The translations under genes and the position numbers were made by a program. Shown here one piece after another: positions 1-10,667 of a DNA stretch of 64,000 nt. The DNA comes from Acephala macrosclerotiorum (taxonomy: Eukaryota > Ascomycota > Leotiomycetes > Helotiales > Mollisiaceae). The stretch is taken from NCBI GenBank assembly GCA_014904845.1, contig MU119356.1:66998-130997 (forward strand), read 5' to 3'. The notes below the pieces were generated by a model. The model had not been told where the DNA came from. It searched no databases and saw nothing but the letters and a program-made list of their open reading frames with translations. Numbering within the stretch: the first letter of the stretch is position 1; each line of letters starts with the position of its first letter.

Positions 1-648
1 TTCCAATCCAATCCATGCAACCACCCCCAATGCTTGGGAATAGATTCTCCCCATCTGGTCAACTTGGTGGTTACGCTCTGGGATATTGCTTTGATCAATA
101 CAAATCGCATCAATCCAGAAGGTCCGTGGGCCGTCTTCCAACCGGAGACAACGAAGCGCCAACCAGAGATTCTCACGAACGAAGTGCTCCTGGCCATTGA
201 GCTTGATTCCGAAGACACCAGGGCACGGGGGACCCCATTCATAGGATAATGCTTCATATGTAGACTTATCGTTCAGACTGGCGAGAATGAGCTCGCATTT
301 GATCTCGTCCGTCACCCGGCCAGGCTGCAAATGTATAAGCCGGATCTCAGATTTGGTGGTATCCAAAGCAGTGTAAGGGAAGGCTGCTATTTTCTGGTCC
401 ATTATAGTAGGAAGTGGGGACTTCGTAGCTATAGTTTTCGGGTTACTTGATTGTCTAGCAATAATTCTCTCGAGCTCAGGCCCCACGATATCCCCTTCGT
501 CTCCAGATTCTTCAAATATCGTCAATTCTCCCGGGCTATTCCTCTGTGGATTGTGTGCGGGGACGTGCCGGTTGTCATGGATAATGCCGTCAATCTCGAT
601 CCATTCGTCTGCGGTGAAGTAGCCAGTTCCCCGGACGGTACGAAGAGC
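1..648 (-). CDS. HET-domain protein, 5' part, runs off left edge
   Basis: The reverse strand is open from 648 to the window edge. From about residue 50 after the ATG at 402 it reads as the N-terminal half of a HET (heterokaryon incompatibility, PF06985) domain: a YEALSYEWGPP block, then LWLALRCLR, then FWIDAICIDQ followed by NHQVDQMGRIYSQA and VVAWIG. These are the first conserved blocks of the family, in the right order. HET proteins act in fungal self/non-self recognition and regulated cell death. The first in-frame ATG is at 402. The frame stays open upstream to 648, where a TTTCATTGTAG acceptor (651-649) suggests an earlier exon, perhaps 710-808, but I see no good ATG there, so the true start is unsettled. 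The 3' end lies outside the window. No lesion is visible. Family assignment is firm; gene boundaries are not. Confidence 0.82.
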
Positions 649-1545
649 CTACAATGAAACTGGTAAGCAGTGTAAAAGGCGTAGACAGATTGCCAAAGAG
701 ATTACCTACCACCTTCACTTGGTCCAATATTCTTGCTCTTTTCGCTGAAATTTTTGGCCTGATATTAAAAGCTGTAAGCACCCTTGGGTAATGTCTTGTG
801 TCACACAATACGACACGGCGTCAGCTGTGATGAAGTTGATGGTCGTATAGACTTCTAAGGACGATTTATTGCGGGTACGGTTGAAATGGCATCGGTTTTT
901 TAAAGCATTCAGGCATCAATTTACTAGCGCAAGCCACCTAAAATAAAATTAGGCAGAAGTTCAATTTCTCTCACGTGATGCAGCAGAAATATTGCCGAGG
1001 GCCGGTGATATGTCAAAATCCTCAGGCAAAAATCTACACTTCCAGTGCAACACCTCAAAGCAGGAGAAATAAGCGAATGCTGGGCCTTGGAGTTTGGCTA
1101 GCTATAAGAGGTTAGTGCCTCTTAAAATGTGGGTCAAAAATAAAAATCATTAAGTATTCGCAACTGAAGCCGATTTCTGTGACAGGCCAGCTATGAATCA
1201 ATAACTTCTATTCAATCTAGTATATAGTCCTTAGGATACAAAATGAGGAAGTAAGAGAGCGTAGAAGGAGAAACTCTTAAAACAACCAAAACACTTCTAA
1301 TCAAGCTAGCGGCCGCATCACGTGCACAGCTGGTCTAAGAACCAGATCTGTGACAATTTCGAACTTTATTATAATGCCCGGAAGTCCATTTTATTGATCA
1401 CCTCACTTTTTGGATGGTCTCCAAAATGATTCTAAGGACTTCCACCTGTCTAACCTATTCGGTTCAGCCGACAGCAGCGACTGGACGACATGAGTAGTTG
1501 GACGATATAAGAGACTAGACGGCAAGAGTGGCTAGACGATATAAT
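649..1545. other. Intergenic, possible upstream HET exon
   Basis: This holds the probable 61-nt intron (709-649) of the HET gene and a short open stretch at 710-808 that would splice in frame but lacks an ATG. I see no other gene-like sequence. From about 1500 the composition drops toward the AT island. Confidence 0.4.
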
Positions 1546-2335
1546 TGTATCTCGTATATATATATTACTTTTGCAATTTATAAAAAATTCGTAATAAATT
1601 ATAATAATAAACTTTCGATTAAAAACTAATTTTTTAATAATTTAATAAATTTAATATTATAATTTATAATTAATATAATATAAATTATAAAAATATTTTA
1701 AATTTTAAATTAAAATATAAATAAAATATATATATAATTATAATTATAATATAATTAAATTATATTAAAATTTATTATATAATTTATTTAAAATAAAATA
1801 AAATTTATATAATAAGAATTATATTAAAATAATAATATAAAATTATATAATATAATATTAAAAATTATATAAAAATAATTAATTTTTATTATTAAATAAT
1901 ATTAAAATTTAATTTATTATATATTATATATATATATATTTAAATAAAATTTATTTTTAAATTAATATATTTATTTAAAAAAAATATATATAAAATTTAT
2001 ATAATAAAACGTAATATTTTTAAATTTTTTATATTAAAATATATTAAAATATTTTATTTTTAATATTTAATATTTTTTATAAAAAAAATTTAATTTCACG
2101 TAAAAAAATTATAAAAAAAAACGTTTTTATTTACGTTAACGAAATTAATATAAATATAAATAAAAATTTTATATTATTTTAAAATTTAAATTATTAAAAA
2201 TAAAATATAATACGAAATACGAAAAATATTTTATTATATTTTTAACGATAATTAAAAATATTTTATTAAAGAAAAAAAGTTTATTTAAAATTTACGTAAT
2301 AAAACGTAATATTTTTGAAAAATTTAAATCACGTT
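1546..2335. repeat. AT-rich hypermutated island
   Basis: The sequence is almost wholly A and T, and the few cytosines are mostly in CpG. There is no open reading frame. This looks like repeat DNA decayed by RIP-like mutation; the original element cannot be recognised. Confidence 0.7.
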
Positions 2336-3600
2336 TTTGCGCTAAGGTTTTGCCAAGAAAGACTAAAATGTGTCGCTTTTGGTATTTAGCGCTCCCGTAG
2401 TTTAGAGTTGCTCCCCGTAGAACAGCTCTAGCTCCACGTAAAGGGTTATAAAAGGGGAACGCCTCTACTCGCGCCGGCGGAGCCGGTGCGAACAAAAACT
2501 CTATAAATTCATTTCAAAGTTCAAGTCGTCAAAGGCAGGGCATGGCGCGAGGCACGAGGGACATCCCACTATATAATAATTCAAAGTTAGAATATTACAA
2601 AGATCACGTGACGAGTTTTAATGTGACCCGATTGTACTTCGAATCTAAAAATAGTTTCGAGGTAAGCTTATTTACCCACACGGTAGTTCGTTTGTATTTT
2701 GTGTGATTTCCGGGATCGTGCTTAGAACTTTATGACGCAGCGTTACATGGGAGCGCTAGAGTGAGTGAGGGGCCGAATTGGGTCCCAAAGCACTGGCGTT
2801 GAACACCAGCGTTGGGGAGGAGCTAAATTCGGCTCCCTGACGCTGGCGTATCCGTCTCACTAGCGCTTGAACGCCTCCTTTTCAACGCCAGCGTCAACCG
2901 AGGAGTGTTCTACCGGGAGCCCTCCCAGTCTCCAGTAGTGAAACTCCTCCTTGCCCACTGCCTCATTCGCCAGTATCCTCGACCGTATGGAACTTCGAAT
3001 CATGTTTGTCTTGAGGGTTAATCGGGTTTCAGTATCAAAAATGGCCTTTCAGATCATCTTGAATGTAGCTTAACTAGGGTTATATATTGAGAAAGTCAGT
3101 GGCGTGATATTGTTGAATATCAGAAGAGGTCATACCCGAGGGCGAGCATGCGAGCATGGTCACGAGAACTACAAGAACCCCTCATGCAATATAAACCTTC
3201 CTATGGTGAGACGATGTCCAACATTCTCGTGCGTCAAAATGTACTGTAAGAAATAAAGTATATCTTCCGGCTTTGTGCACAAATGGTATCTCACGTGGGC
3301 GTGGAGGTCAGGAAGTTGCCATTCTCTTCTTTCAACTTCGCTTCCGAAGCCTCATCGCACCATCTCCTCATACATGCTTTTCTCCCGCCCAGCTACGCTC
3401 AATGGATTGTTTTCATCTGCATCGTTGTTTTCATGGCATGATTGCATACTACGTAGTACGCCAACCCCTCCACTTCGGTGATCTCACCGCCGCCACCCTC
3501 AGTCACAAAAGAGGAAGCCTCGGTGACTAACGTGGACACCGAAACGAAAAGCCAGCCATTGGTACCCAGCAAAGCTCGCAACTCCATTACCCGTTATTTG
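2336..3600. other. Intergenic with fold-back sequences
   Basis: Normal-composition DNA without a convincing gene. It contains a short GC-rich hairpin near 2470-2490 (CGCGCCGGC against GCCGGTGCG) and the fold-back at 2752-2900 listed separately. Small overlapping ORFs at 3273-3587 on both strands show no domain. Confidence 0.5.
2752..2900. repeat. Fold-back (MITE-like) sequence
   Basis: AGCGCTAGAGTGAG (2752-2765) is matched in inverted orientation by CTCACTAGCGCT (2856-2867). Inside, GGGGCCGAATTGGG pairs imperfectly with AAATTCGGCTCC. TGACGCTGGCGT near 2838 recurs inverted near 2886. The nested inverted repeats suggest a small non-autonomous element or a cruciform. No target duplication was identified. 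Confidence 0.4.
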
Positions 3601-3613
3601 CATTTTGAAAAAG

Positions 3614-3620
3614 TATAAAA
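3614..3620 (+). promoter_or_regulatory. TATA box of the 3735 gene
   Basis: TATAAAA lies 115 nt upstream of the ATG at 3735, a normal distance for a fungal core promoter. The sequence between is pyrimidine-rich, as in many fungal leaders. Confidence 0.4.
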
Positions 3621-3734
3621 AGATCCATCTTCGGCCTTTCGCGGTGCAACAAAAGTTCTGGCATCCTTAATGACTGTCTAAGTTTTCTCTTATTCGCATG
3701 AAATAGTAGCAGTATTACCACAACAACACATTCC

Positions 3735-4323
3735 ATGATGTTTGTCGAACTTCCATATTCAGATATCCCTAGCTATATTATCACCCGCCGACAGGATCTC
3801 TGCTTTCAATTCGCTCCCCCTGCTGGGTCGCTTGAGCTCGCGACTGCTCTGAGCTTCAAATATCCTTTGGAACTTGATCTCGAAACCAAGATGCGTCGTG
3901 CAATTATGGAGTTTGTCAACGAAGAGCATGCAACGATGGCAGGTTTATTTTTCAATAATTACCAGCAGCCATCCCCAGGTCCCGTTCCACCCGAGTCAAC
4001 ACCCATGGTCTTAGATTCTGTGCTCTCGACTGAGTGGGATATTGTGACCGGAAGGCCGACAGAAAAGAAACGCAAGAAAACAGCCTACGATCCCATCAAA
4101 AGGAAGAAAGTGGCCAAGGTGAGAAAACGCGTAGCATGCGAAAATTGTAGAAGAAGGAAAGTCGAGGTACGATCCAACCAGTTTCAGATCTTCTGGAGAG
4201 TCGTGTCTAATGTCCAAAAAGTGCAAACGTTCGTCTGCAACGGAAACTTGTCCGGCCCCAACAGCAAATTTCGCAAATGACTCGGCCGAAGCTACAGCAC
4301 AACTGCAATCGCGCGAGCAATAA
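3735..4323 (+). CDS. Small basic Zn-cluster-like protein, two exons
   Basis: Two exons, 3735-4166 and 4222-4323, joined across a 55-nt intron (GTACGA donor, CTAATG branch point, AAAAG acceptor), give a 177-residue protein. A basic stretch (KKRKK, KRKKVAKVRKR) leads into ACENCRRRKVEC at about 134-145, the first half of a fungal Zn(II)2Cys6 DNA-binding motif; the third Cys is created only by the splice. A fourth Cys follows after eight residues, but the last two expected cysteines are absent and the protein soon ends. It is therefore either a truncated Zn-cluster regulator or a short nuclear protein with half a cluster. The sequence may originally have continued into the decayed DNA downstream. 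The coding signal is good; function is not known. Confidence 0.6.
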
Positions 4324-4621
4324 GACTCACTTCAGGGTACATGCAATACCTCTTCTTCTTCCAATTCCGCGAAAGACGACCTTCACGTTTTAGAAATTGC
4401 ATGGATCCATGAGGACCTCCAAACGAGCGACTGGTCTAATTACGAATTCAACGACTTCTGGTTTTCGTCGCAAAACACATAAGTTGATTGTCTTCTTCTG
4501 GCTGTTCAAACCACATCAATTACAAATCCCCAACGCTCATGCCAAAGGTGGCAGCGACGACAATTGAATGTCTCGAGAAAACTCATCACAATCGATGACA
4601 CGACTTGAGTCAAAGGACTAG

Positions 4622-5590
4622 TCACCAGACAAAGTTGCTATCTTGAAGCCTACTTACCAACGACCAAAGCACGATCGCGTATTCTGTAAGCTATGTGATA
4701 GTCGTCAAGAAGGATTTCGCGGCGAGCACGAGCTTCGAAGACATCAAGATCGAGAAAATAAAATGGGTCTGCGTCGAGCCGACAGATGGGCTCAATCATC
4801 CCAAGCCTGTCCCATCCCTCGCAAGATGCAAAGCATGTTGTCGCGAGGAGCGTGGTTCGAGATGCCAGATCACGTGTCGAGTGCGCTAGCGCAATCGATG
4901 AAACCATCTGCGTCTCGTACGACGCACTAGATATTCCATATATTGAGCATTCTCTCCTTAGATAGAAGAGCAGACACAATAGGATACAATATCATTGGAT
5001 TAGCTCATACGAAGCTAGCCCTGTGATCCGTATCCGCCGTGCTCTATTCACGTGAATCACATTCGAATCCTACCTGTTTTTCCAACACATGTGCTTAGCG
5101 AAAGAAGAAATATGGCGCATACTACAATGCCGCTGCACATCTTCGACGTGCTCACGTCAAGCCCAAGGCTAAGGGCCGCGAAAAGAGCAGCAAAGGCGAC
5201 GATGCCGAGAAGCATGGAGGGAAGGGCGGCGGAGACTAGCCTCCAATGGCGGAACTCAAATGCTGAATGAAGGAAGTGGAGGAACTAGCTGCCGAATTCC
5301 CTCTCAGCGACGCTCAACCGCAGTGTTCACAGACGCGACCCCAGATCAAATGAGGTTACTTCGTTGGTGGTACTGTTGCCAGTGTGAACTGAGCGTCTTA
5401 CCTCTGCGAATACGTCCGTTGTGATGTACCCGCCTTCAGCAGCAGCCACAGCTATCAAACATCCACCATGCCCATAAACGGCCATGCCTACAACTACGAC
5501 ACGGTTGTGAACGGTATCCAGTCGCCCGATGATCAACCTACCGGCTTTTGCGGCGAGCAACATCACATGCAACCTTGGGTCACTTTCTGA
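4622..5590 (+). pseudogene. Decayed C2H2 zinc-finger factor
   Basis: Three pieces of a fungal C2H2 regulator are visible in order. First, from 4643, the finger containing RPKHDRVFCKLC and FRGEHELRRHQDRE. Second, after a frame change near 4755, KWVCVEPTDGLNHP and ARCKAC. Third, from 5099 after a possible acceptor (GTGCTTAG), KKKYGAYYNAAAHLRRAH, a GKGGGD linker, and a hydrophilic tail ending in HHMQPWVTF and a stop at 5588-5590. The last piece is broken by TAG (5237-5239) and TGA (5264-5266), both where Trp is expected by family pattern, and by two further in-frame stops before the tail. Frame 5099-5590 is otherwise coherent. The lesions fit G-to-A changes. The N-terminus cannot be placed, and a link to the 3735 gene is possible but unproven. 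Confidence 0.7.
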
Positions 5591-6296
5591 CTTCCTTTCA
5601 CACTCTCATTACTTGAGCATACTCTCGCTCGAGATCATGTACGAGATTATATAGCTGACTTGAAGTCTCACAGATTCACCTTGTTCATCTCCTCACCAAG
5701 AACCTCTGCCCCACGAATAATTCTTGCCTTACGCATGTCTGGCTCAAAATCATCCTTCAAAAGAAGAATGGTAACAATGTACTCAACTGGTCGACACACT
5801 GGCTGTCTTATACGCCATCGACATTAACGGATATCCACTTTGGAATCGGTTGGGAGAGTAGGATCAACGGTATAGATTCTTTTACATAAGAAAGGAGAGG
5901 TATGTCTACCCATCTATGCTTCTACTAACATAGGTCTTGGACACATCTACATCCTCTTCCCATGCTGGCTCTAGTTCTAAACTTAGACGAGTATGTGAGG
6001 AAGGCTGTCTTACATAGACAATCGTTTTGCTACACACTTCTATGCTCTAGGCGCCAACTAACACAACTTCACTCTCATTTCTGAGAACGGTTTTGTTCAT
6101 GTAACAACATTATGTATCTAGTTAGCCTTGAGCTATAATGTACACCATACTCTATACAATCCAAGTATCTTCTTTAAGATGTGCACCTTGGCTGCAGTAA
6201 CACCAGCCGTGAACGCCCAGTAACTCCGCCGCTATGACCCAATAACACCACTGCAAATGTTTCTCACTCGCCCACCAGCAGTTACTATCCCAGCAC
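5591..6296. other. Intergenic, no gene seen
   Basis: Converging 3' flanks of the C2H2 relic (plus strand) and the MYST pseudogene (minus strand). I see no domain, repeat or RNA gene here. Confidence 0.5.
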
Positions 6297-7825
6297 TTAT
6301 TCCTCAACCTCTTCACTCTTTTTCTTCTCCGCATAACCCTCAATAAACCTATTCAAATCAACTACCCTTATCAAATTCAACTTCATCTTTTCAACATACT
6401 CTCCATCATTATTCTTATCAATCGAGCATCTCTCCTGCCCATCTCTACTCTTGCTTTCCTTCTGCGCAAGGTTCATTTCCCTCAATGTAGCCAACACATC
6501 TTCAGGTGCAATCCACGTAGCCTGACTAATACCCTCAATCGTCCAAAGACCCTTATTCTTCTTATTATAATCCTTTTGCATCAAAAACCATCTGCATATC
6601 TCTGCTGACCAATAACGTTTATAGCCCTTCTTGCCTAGATTACTAATTGGTTTTTCGGGTCTGCCCATGATGCCTGCTCGTCTGGCGATTTCGTAGGAGA
6701 CGCCCATGAGCTTTGCTCCGAGACCTTTCTTTTGGAATAGTGGGAAGGTTAGGATACAGGCAAGGTTGTTGTTGCCCCAAGACATCTTTCCCTAGAGAAG
6801 AAGCCGACGGTTAACTTGTTGGTTGGAGGGTTGGTGTAACAAGTAGAAAGCAATTAAATCCTACGACGTCGAAGAAAACGGATTTGTTGTCGAGGAAGAG
6901 CTTCGCAAAAAGGGACAGGTTTTGGCAGAATAGCTGAATTTCGAGACATATTAGTTTGATGTCCTTGCCACTAGAGCTCGAGGAAAGAGGATTGATTTAC
7001 AGTGTCAACACCACCATCAACCTCCTAGACCGCGAATTTGCCCTTGCCCTTTGGCTTACCTTGACCTCTAAGCTGAACGTAGATCTCCTTTCCCGGAATA
7101 TTCGGACCCTTCTTCTTACAAAGCTCCCAATGCTTGACATAGGGTCCAAACTTCTTCGAGTATTTAAAGCAGCAGCTACAAACGTAAAGTTTGTCAACCA
7201 CAATGCCTGTGCCCTTGCCCTCTTCTGCTAGACTCAATGCCTTTTCGCCGATAATTTCCTTGGGATACCAAGATGGATACCATGTGTCGAACTTAATGTC
7301 GCCGAGGATTACTTTGTCAATGTTGCGCTCAAGGGTTCGATCTTCCTTCTTGTCCTTCTGATGCTTGACATCTGCTGCGATTTTGGCATCACGGGCCTTG
7401 AACTCTAAGGCTTTAGCTTTAACAGGGACATAAGGCTTTGGTTTCTCGCGGCAGGCCCGCCCAGAGACTTGATGTTGCGAGAAGGCATCTTGTCGTTACT
7501 CGTACTCTTCGTAAATTGTTCGCTCTGGTCTCCGAGCTTGAGACTTTTGGTATTGTATGTGAGCTGATAAAGATTTCTCTTTTCCTTAGCTTTCTCCTCC
7601 GCGGCTTCTCTCTCCGCCTTCTCCTTTTCCAACTGCACCGAGAATCGTGTTGGTTGAGAGTCCGGCCTTGCAACTGGTTCCTTGTGTTGCGCAATGTTCG
7701 TGTTGCTCTTTTTCTTCGGGGTCTTCTTGAATTGGCCCTGGCTGTCTCGAAGAAGGTCGTGCGTAGGAGTCGAAGTTGCTGTGGTTGATTTCGCTCTCGC
7801 GAGACGCGACGGATTGCTCTTAGTA
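6297..7825 (-). pseudogene. MYST histone acetyltransferase (SAS2-like) pseudogene
   Basis: Read on the minus strand, this is a nearly complete MYST acetyltransferase, an enzyme family that acetylates histone lysines. In order there are: a basic N-terminus from about 7825; RNIDKVILGDIKFDTWYPSWYP; the MYST zinc finger LYVCSCCFKYSKKF...HWELC (about 7200-7125); a 67-nt intron (7000-6934, GTAAAT donor, CTAAT branch, TTCAG acceptor); QNLSLFAKLFLDNKSVFFDV; the acetyl-CoA motif QKKGLGAKL; and the catalytic-loop block GRPEKPISNLG with its Glu. It cannot be translated as it stands. There is a frame change near 7455, TAG at 7025-7027 where the family has Trp (V-W-EVDG), a lost base near 6836-6842, and another near 6785-6790 just before MSWGNNNLACIL. 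The C-terminus to 6297 is open. Identity is firm. The frameshifts, but not the stop, could be assembly errors. Confidence 0.85.
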
Positions 7826-10279
7826 GGATGTTATGTCGGTGGTCGGTATTTATAAAACTACGACCTCCGTGTGTCGTGACCTTGAGAATATATTGCGAGG
7901 TTTATTAGGCCAGAGAGGGACTAGTGGGGAAGTAGCGAGGGGAATATATGGGAAGACTGTTTATATAAGCGAATGTGGATCTAAAAATGGTTTTGGGGGA
8001 ATCTTAGTTGTAAGGGAGTTATAATGGGATTTGTGCTTAGAGACAAGATAAGGAAAGTATAACCAAGCATTAAGGGACCTAGAACGAGCCCCTTTGGGAC
8101 TTTTAGTATATGCTTAGGCTAATTGTGCCATGTGCTCAGGTTGCTTAGGCCGAGCTTAGGCCGAGCTCAGGCATGTTTAGGAATGCTTAGGAATGCTCAC
8201 CCTCGGCTCAGGTTAAAGCGGCAGCTGCTCAGGTCTAACACTAAAACAGAACCAGCGAAAAAAAAAGTTGAGTCTGACTTATGTGGTAGTCGTTGTGGGG
8301 ATTGTTTGCACCTCGGAATTGAGGAGGGTCCTTGAGCATCATATGCGCGTTCCCAACGCAAAGCCAAATCGCTCCGGCAGCGAGTGCTCTGGTTTGCATC
8401 GTGAAGGTGGGTTCGTGGTGTGTTCTGTGTGGCTAAAGGTTATCGAAACGCGACCAATTAATGATAAATTAGTGGTGATTGTGTAGGGGGAGAGATGAAC
8501 AAAACTTCTATGAAGACTTTGTATGCAAAAAAGAAAAGAAAAAAACAAAAAGCAGTATGCAGTATGCAGAGTTTTAATATCTTCTATGGTTCCACAGGCT
8601 ATACTCAATCGCCCTCAATTTGACAATTTCCATGGCTCAAAATGGGAGCGCGGGAGCCGGGCCCAATCTTTCGAGATGCCATAGATACACTATCAAAAAG
8701 ATCCAAAGTGCTCATGACAATGGAACGCTGGTTCCGATCAACTTTATTGCTCTAGGATCTGAGCAGGATGTGGGCATACGGAAGTTGTAGATATGGTCTT
8801 TTGCATTTTGTGCGTTTGAGTTTGATTGAGGAAGATGGATGGAAGGAAGGAGGCGACGAGATGATCGTTATGCGCTAGTGACGTAATAAAGCGTGATTTG
8901 GCGGGGTAAAGTCACGTTTCTCACCACCCGTTTTTGGCGGCGTTCCATTCATTTGTATTTTTGCAAGGAGCTTTCCATCTCAAACCGCAACGAAAACTTA
9001 TGACTTCCGATGCGCTGTCAGAAAGCTCGGGTAAATTACTTTCACCATCGCCAAATAATTTAAGACTTTATGCCACACCCGAATGCGAGCTACGCAACAC
9101 GTGCACGTGTACACAGGTGCCATATTGGGCCGGGGAATTCAAGGTGCCTCTGAGAGTCAATTAGCATTCCTTCAAAAGGGTTCATGAGAGCCTCTCTAGA
9201 TTTCCCCAAGCCTCAATATTCGTCTCACGAGTGCGAGACATCACCGGAAACCCCAAGAGTAACTTGTGTGAGAGCTCGCCTCCTTCGAGTTCTTGAAGGT
9301 TCTTCTCTAGAAAGCACAAGATTTTGCACACTCAGAAATTCCAAGAAGCCCGTGAATCAATGGGGTAGCTTCTGCTGGCAACCTCTTCTCAAGGATGTTC
9401 CGAATGGACCCGTGAGACACGCTTAATTTTTGAGCTTGTTCCCCCCTATCCTTAAGCGAGGAGGGTTGTTCGTAAACGAGCGAATTGGGTGCATTTACGC
9501 ATCTGGACAAGAATGAGTTAACCACTCGAGTCGAGCCAAGAATTATAGATTTGGGGCAGTGATAAGTAGCTTACCTCCGGCGTGCATTCGATTGATTAAA
9601 ACCAAGCCTATTTTCTTATTCCTTCGACAAAAGTAGGGCGGGGTGGAACTGCCTTCTCGGTAGGAATAACATTACACTAATTATTGGTACCATCGCCTTT
9701 AGGTATCTGACTGTTTTGTCGTTGGATTCTGTGCTTCGATTATCACCGCATGTGGTCTTTCGATGACTGTATTTTGTCCTAGGATTGCTTGTTTGGCAAG
9801 GCCCCTCATGAGTTCAGACACAGAAATTCCTTGACCAATATAACAAGCTTTTCCGTTCTTTAGATTCAAATTTACTTCGGACGGAATCCTCTATCTTTCT
9901 TTGTTTTCAGAAATCTATACTCAGCCTCATATCGCCAAGTGTTTGATCCTCCAAACTTTCGTACTCGCTACCCCAGTCCAAACCTTAAATCATCCTACCC
10001 CTTTCGTATAAACGATTCGGTCCAGAATTGTTGCCAAGTCGATCGTCATCCTTCACAATACCGCAAGTTATGCAAGTTGAAGACATTATACGAAGTTGGC
10101 AAACATGGCACCACAGGCAGCCACATTTTGGAATATCTATACTCATAGGTTTCTCTCCCATTTCATATCATCACTCGCATCTTCACCGCTTCATCCACAA
10201 TTTCAACGTTCAACTCCGTCAATCAACTACTTCACTATCTACTGCGACCAAACATCTTGAACAACAACCTCCGTTCAAA
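7826..10279. other. Long intergenic stretch, relics only
   Basis: This includes the phased GCTYAGG array (8134-8233). A 52-codon ORF at 8632-8790 has no recognisable feature. A minus-strand ORF at 9525-9307 contains QKLSVSHGSIRNILEK, which could be a worn helix-turn-helix of a transposase. None is good enough to call a gene. Confidence 0.45.
8134..8233. repeat. Helically phased GCTYAGG array
   Basis: GCTTAGG/GCTCAGG or one-base variants start at 8134, 8143, 8154, 8165, 8175, 8185, 8195 (GCTCACC), 8206 and 8227, with one more at 8112. The spacing is 9-11 bp, with a single 21-bp gap, so each copy falls on nearly the same face of the helix. It lies about 300-400 bp upstream of the 5' end of the MYST pseudogene. 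It could be a decayed minisatellite or a cluster of protein-binding sites. Confidence 0.6.
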
Positions 10280-10610
10280 ATGCGGTTCTCAATCATCTTC
10301 ATCACCATGCTCGCCACGAATCCAGGTGTGCCTTTCATATCCCACTTCCCCTACCCGTTCACCACACTAACCAAACCAAGGAGCACACTCACCATCCCCG
10401 CACTGGGAAGGCGTGACCTCTACTCCTCACTCTATTGCGTAGACGTTACTCTAGCTCAGAACTTCCAAGTCGGTGAATAAGTCACAGAGGTGCTGTCCTT
10501 TACCTTTCCCCTTCATTCGTCTTCTCTTTCTGACAAAACCCCAGAACAACGGCGCAATAGTCGCTGCCTGCATGGCATACAAGGACCGCAACACGGGAAC
10601 AAACCAATAA
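10280..10610 (+). CDS. Possible small secreted protein, multi-exon
   Basis: ATG at 10280 opens MRFSIIFITMLAT, a signal-peptide-like hydrophobic start. A plausible 55-nt intron follows (10326-10380, weak GTGTGC donor, CACTAACC branch, CCAAG acceptor). A likely last exon starts after CCCCAG near 10544 and reads NNGAIVAACMAYKDRNTGTNQ before TAA at 10608-10610. The middle exon structure is unclear: the direct frame hits TAG near 10440, so at least one more intron is needed. It ends about 60 nt before the Tc1 element. Such short cysteine-containing secreted proteins are common in fungi and rarely have recognisable domains. The call rests on the start, the last exon and splice-like signals only. 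Confidence 0.3.
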
Positions 10611-10667
10611 GATACTTGCCCTAATTGTGTCACTGTAAGTCTATCCAATCTTCCGGGACAAGGGCTT

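Noticed and set aside
4650..4979. 109-codon minus-strand ORF
   Set aside because: It is antisense to the C2H2 relic, whose finger motifs explain the openness; it has no domain of its own.
8112..8233. TTAGGC-like words suggesting telomeric repeat
   Set aside because: Units are GCTYAGG with variable spacers, not tandem TTAGGG; this is not telomere DNA.
8632..8790. 52-codon plus-strand ORF starting MAQNGSAGAG
   Set aside because: No domain, no splice or promoter signal, and within chance length for this composition.
9307..9525. Minus-strand ORF with a helix-turn-helix-like piece (LSVSHGSIRNILEK)
   Set aside because: Possibly a transposase scrap, but there are no second motif, TIRs or frame continuity.
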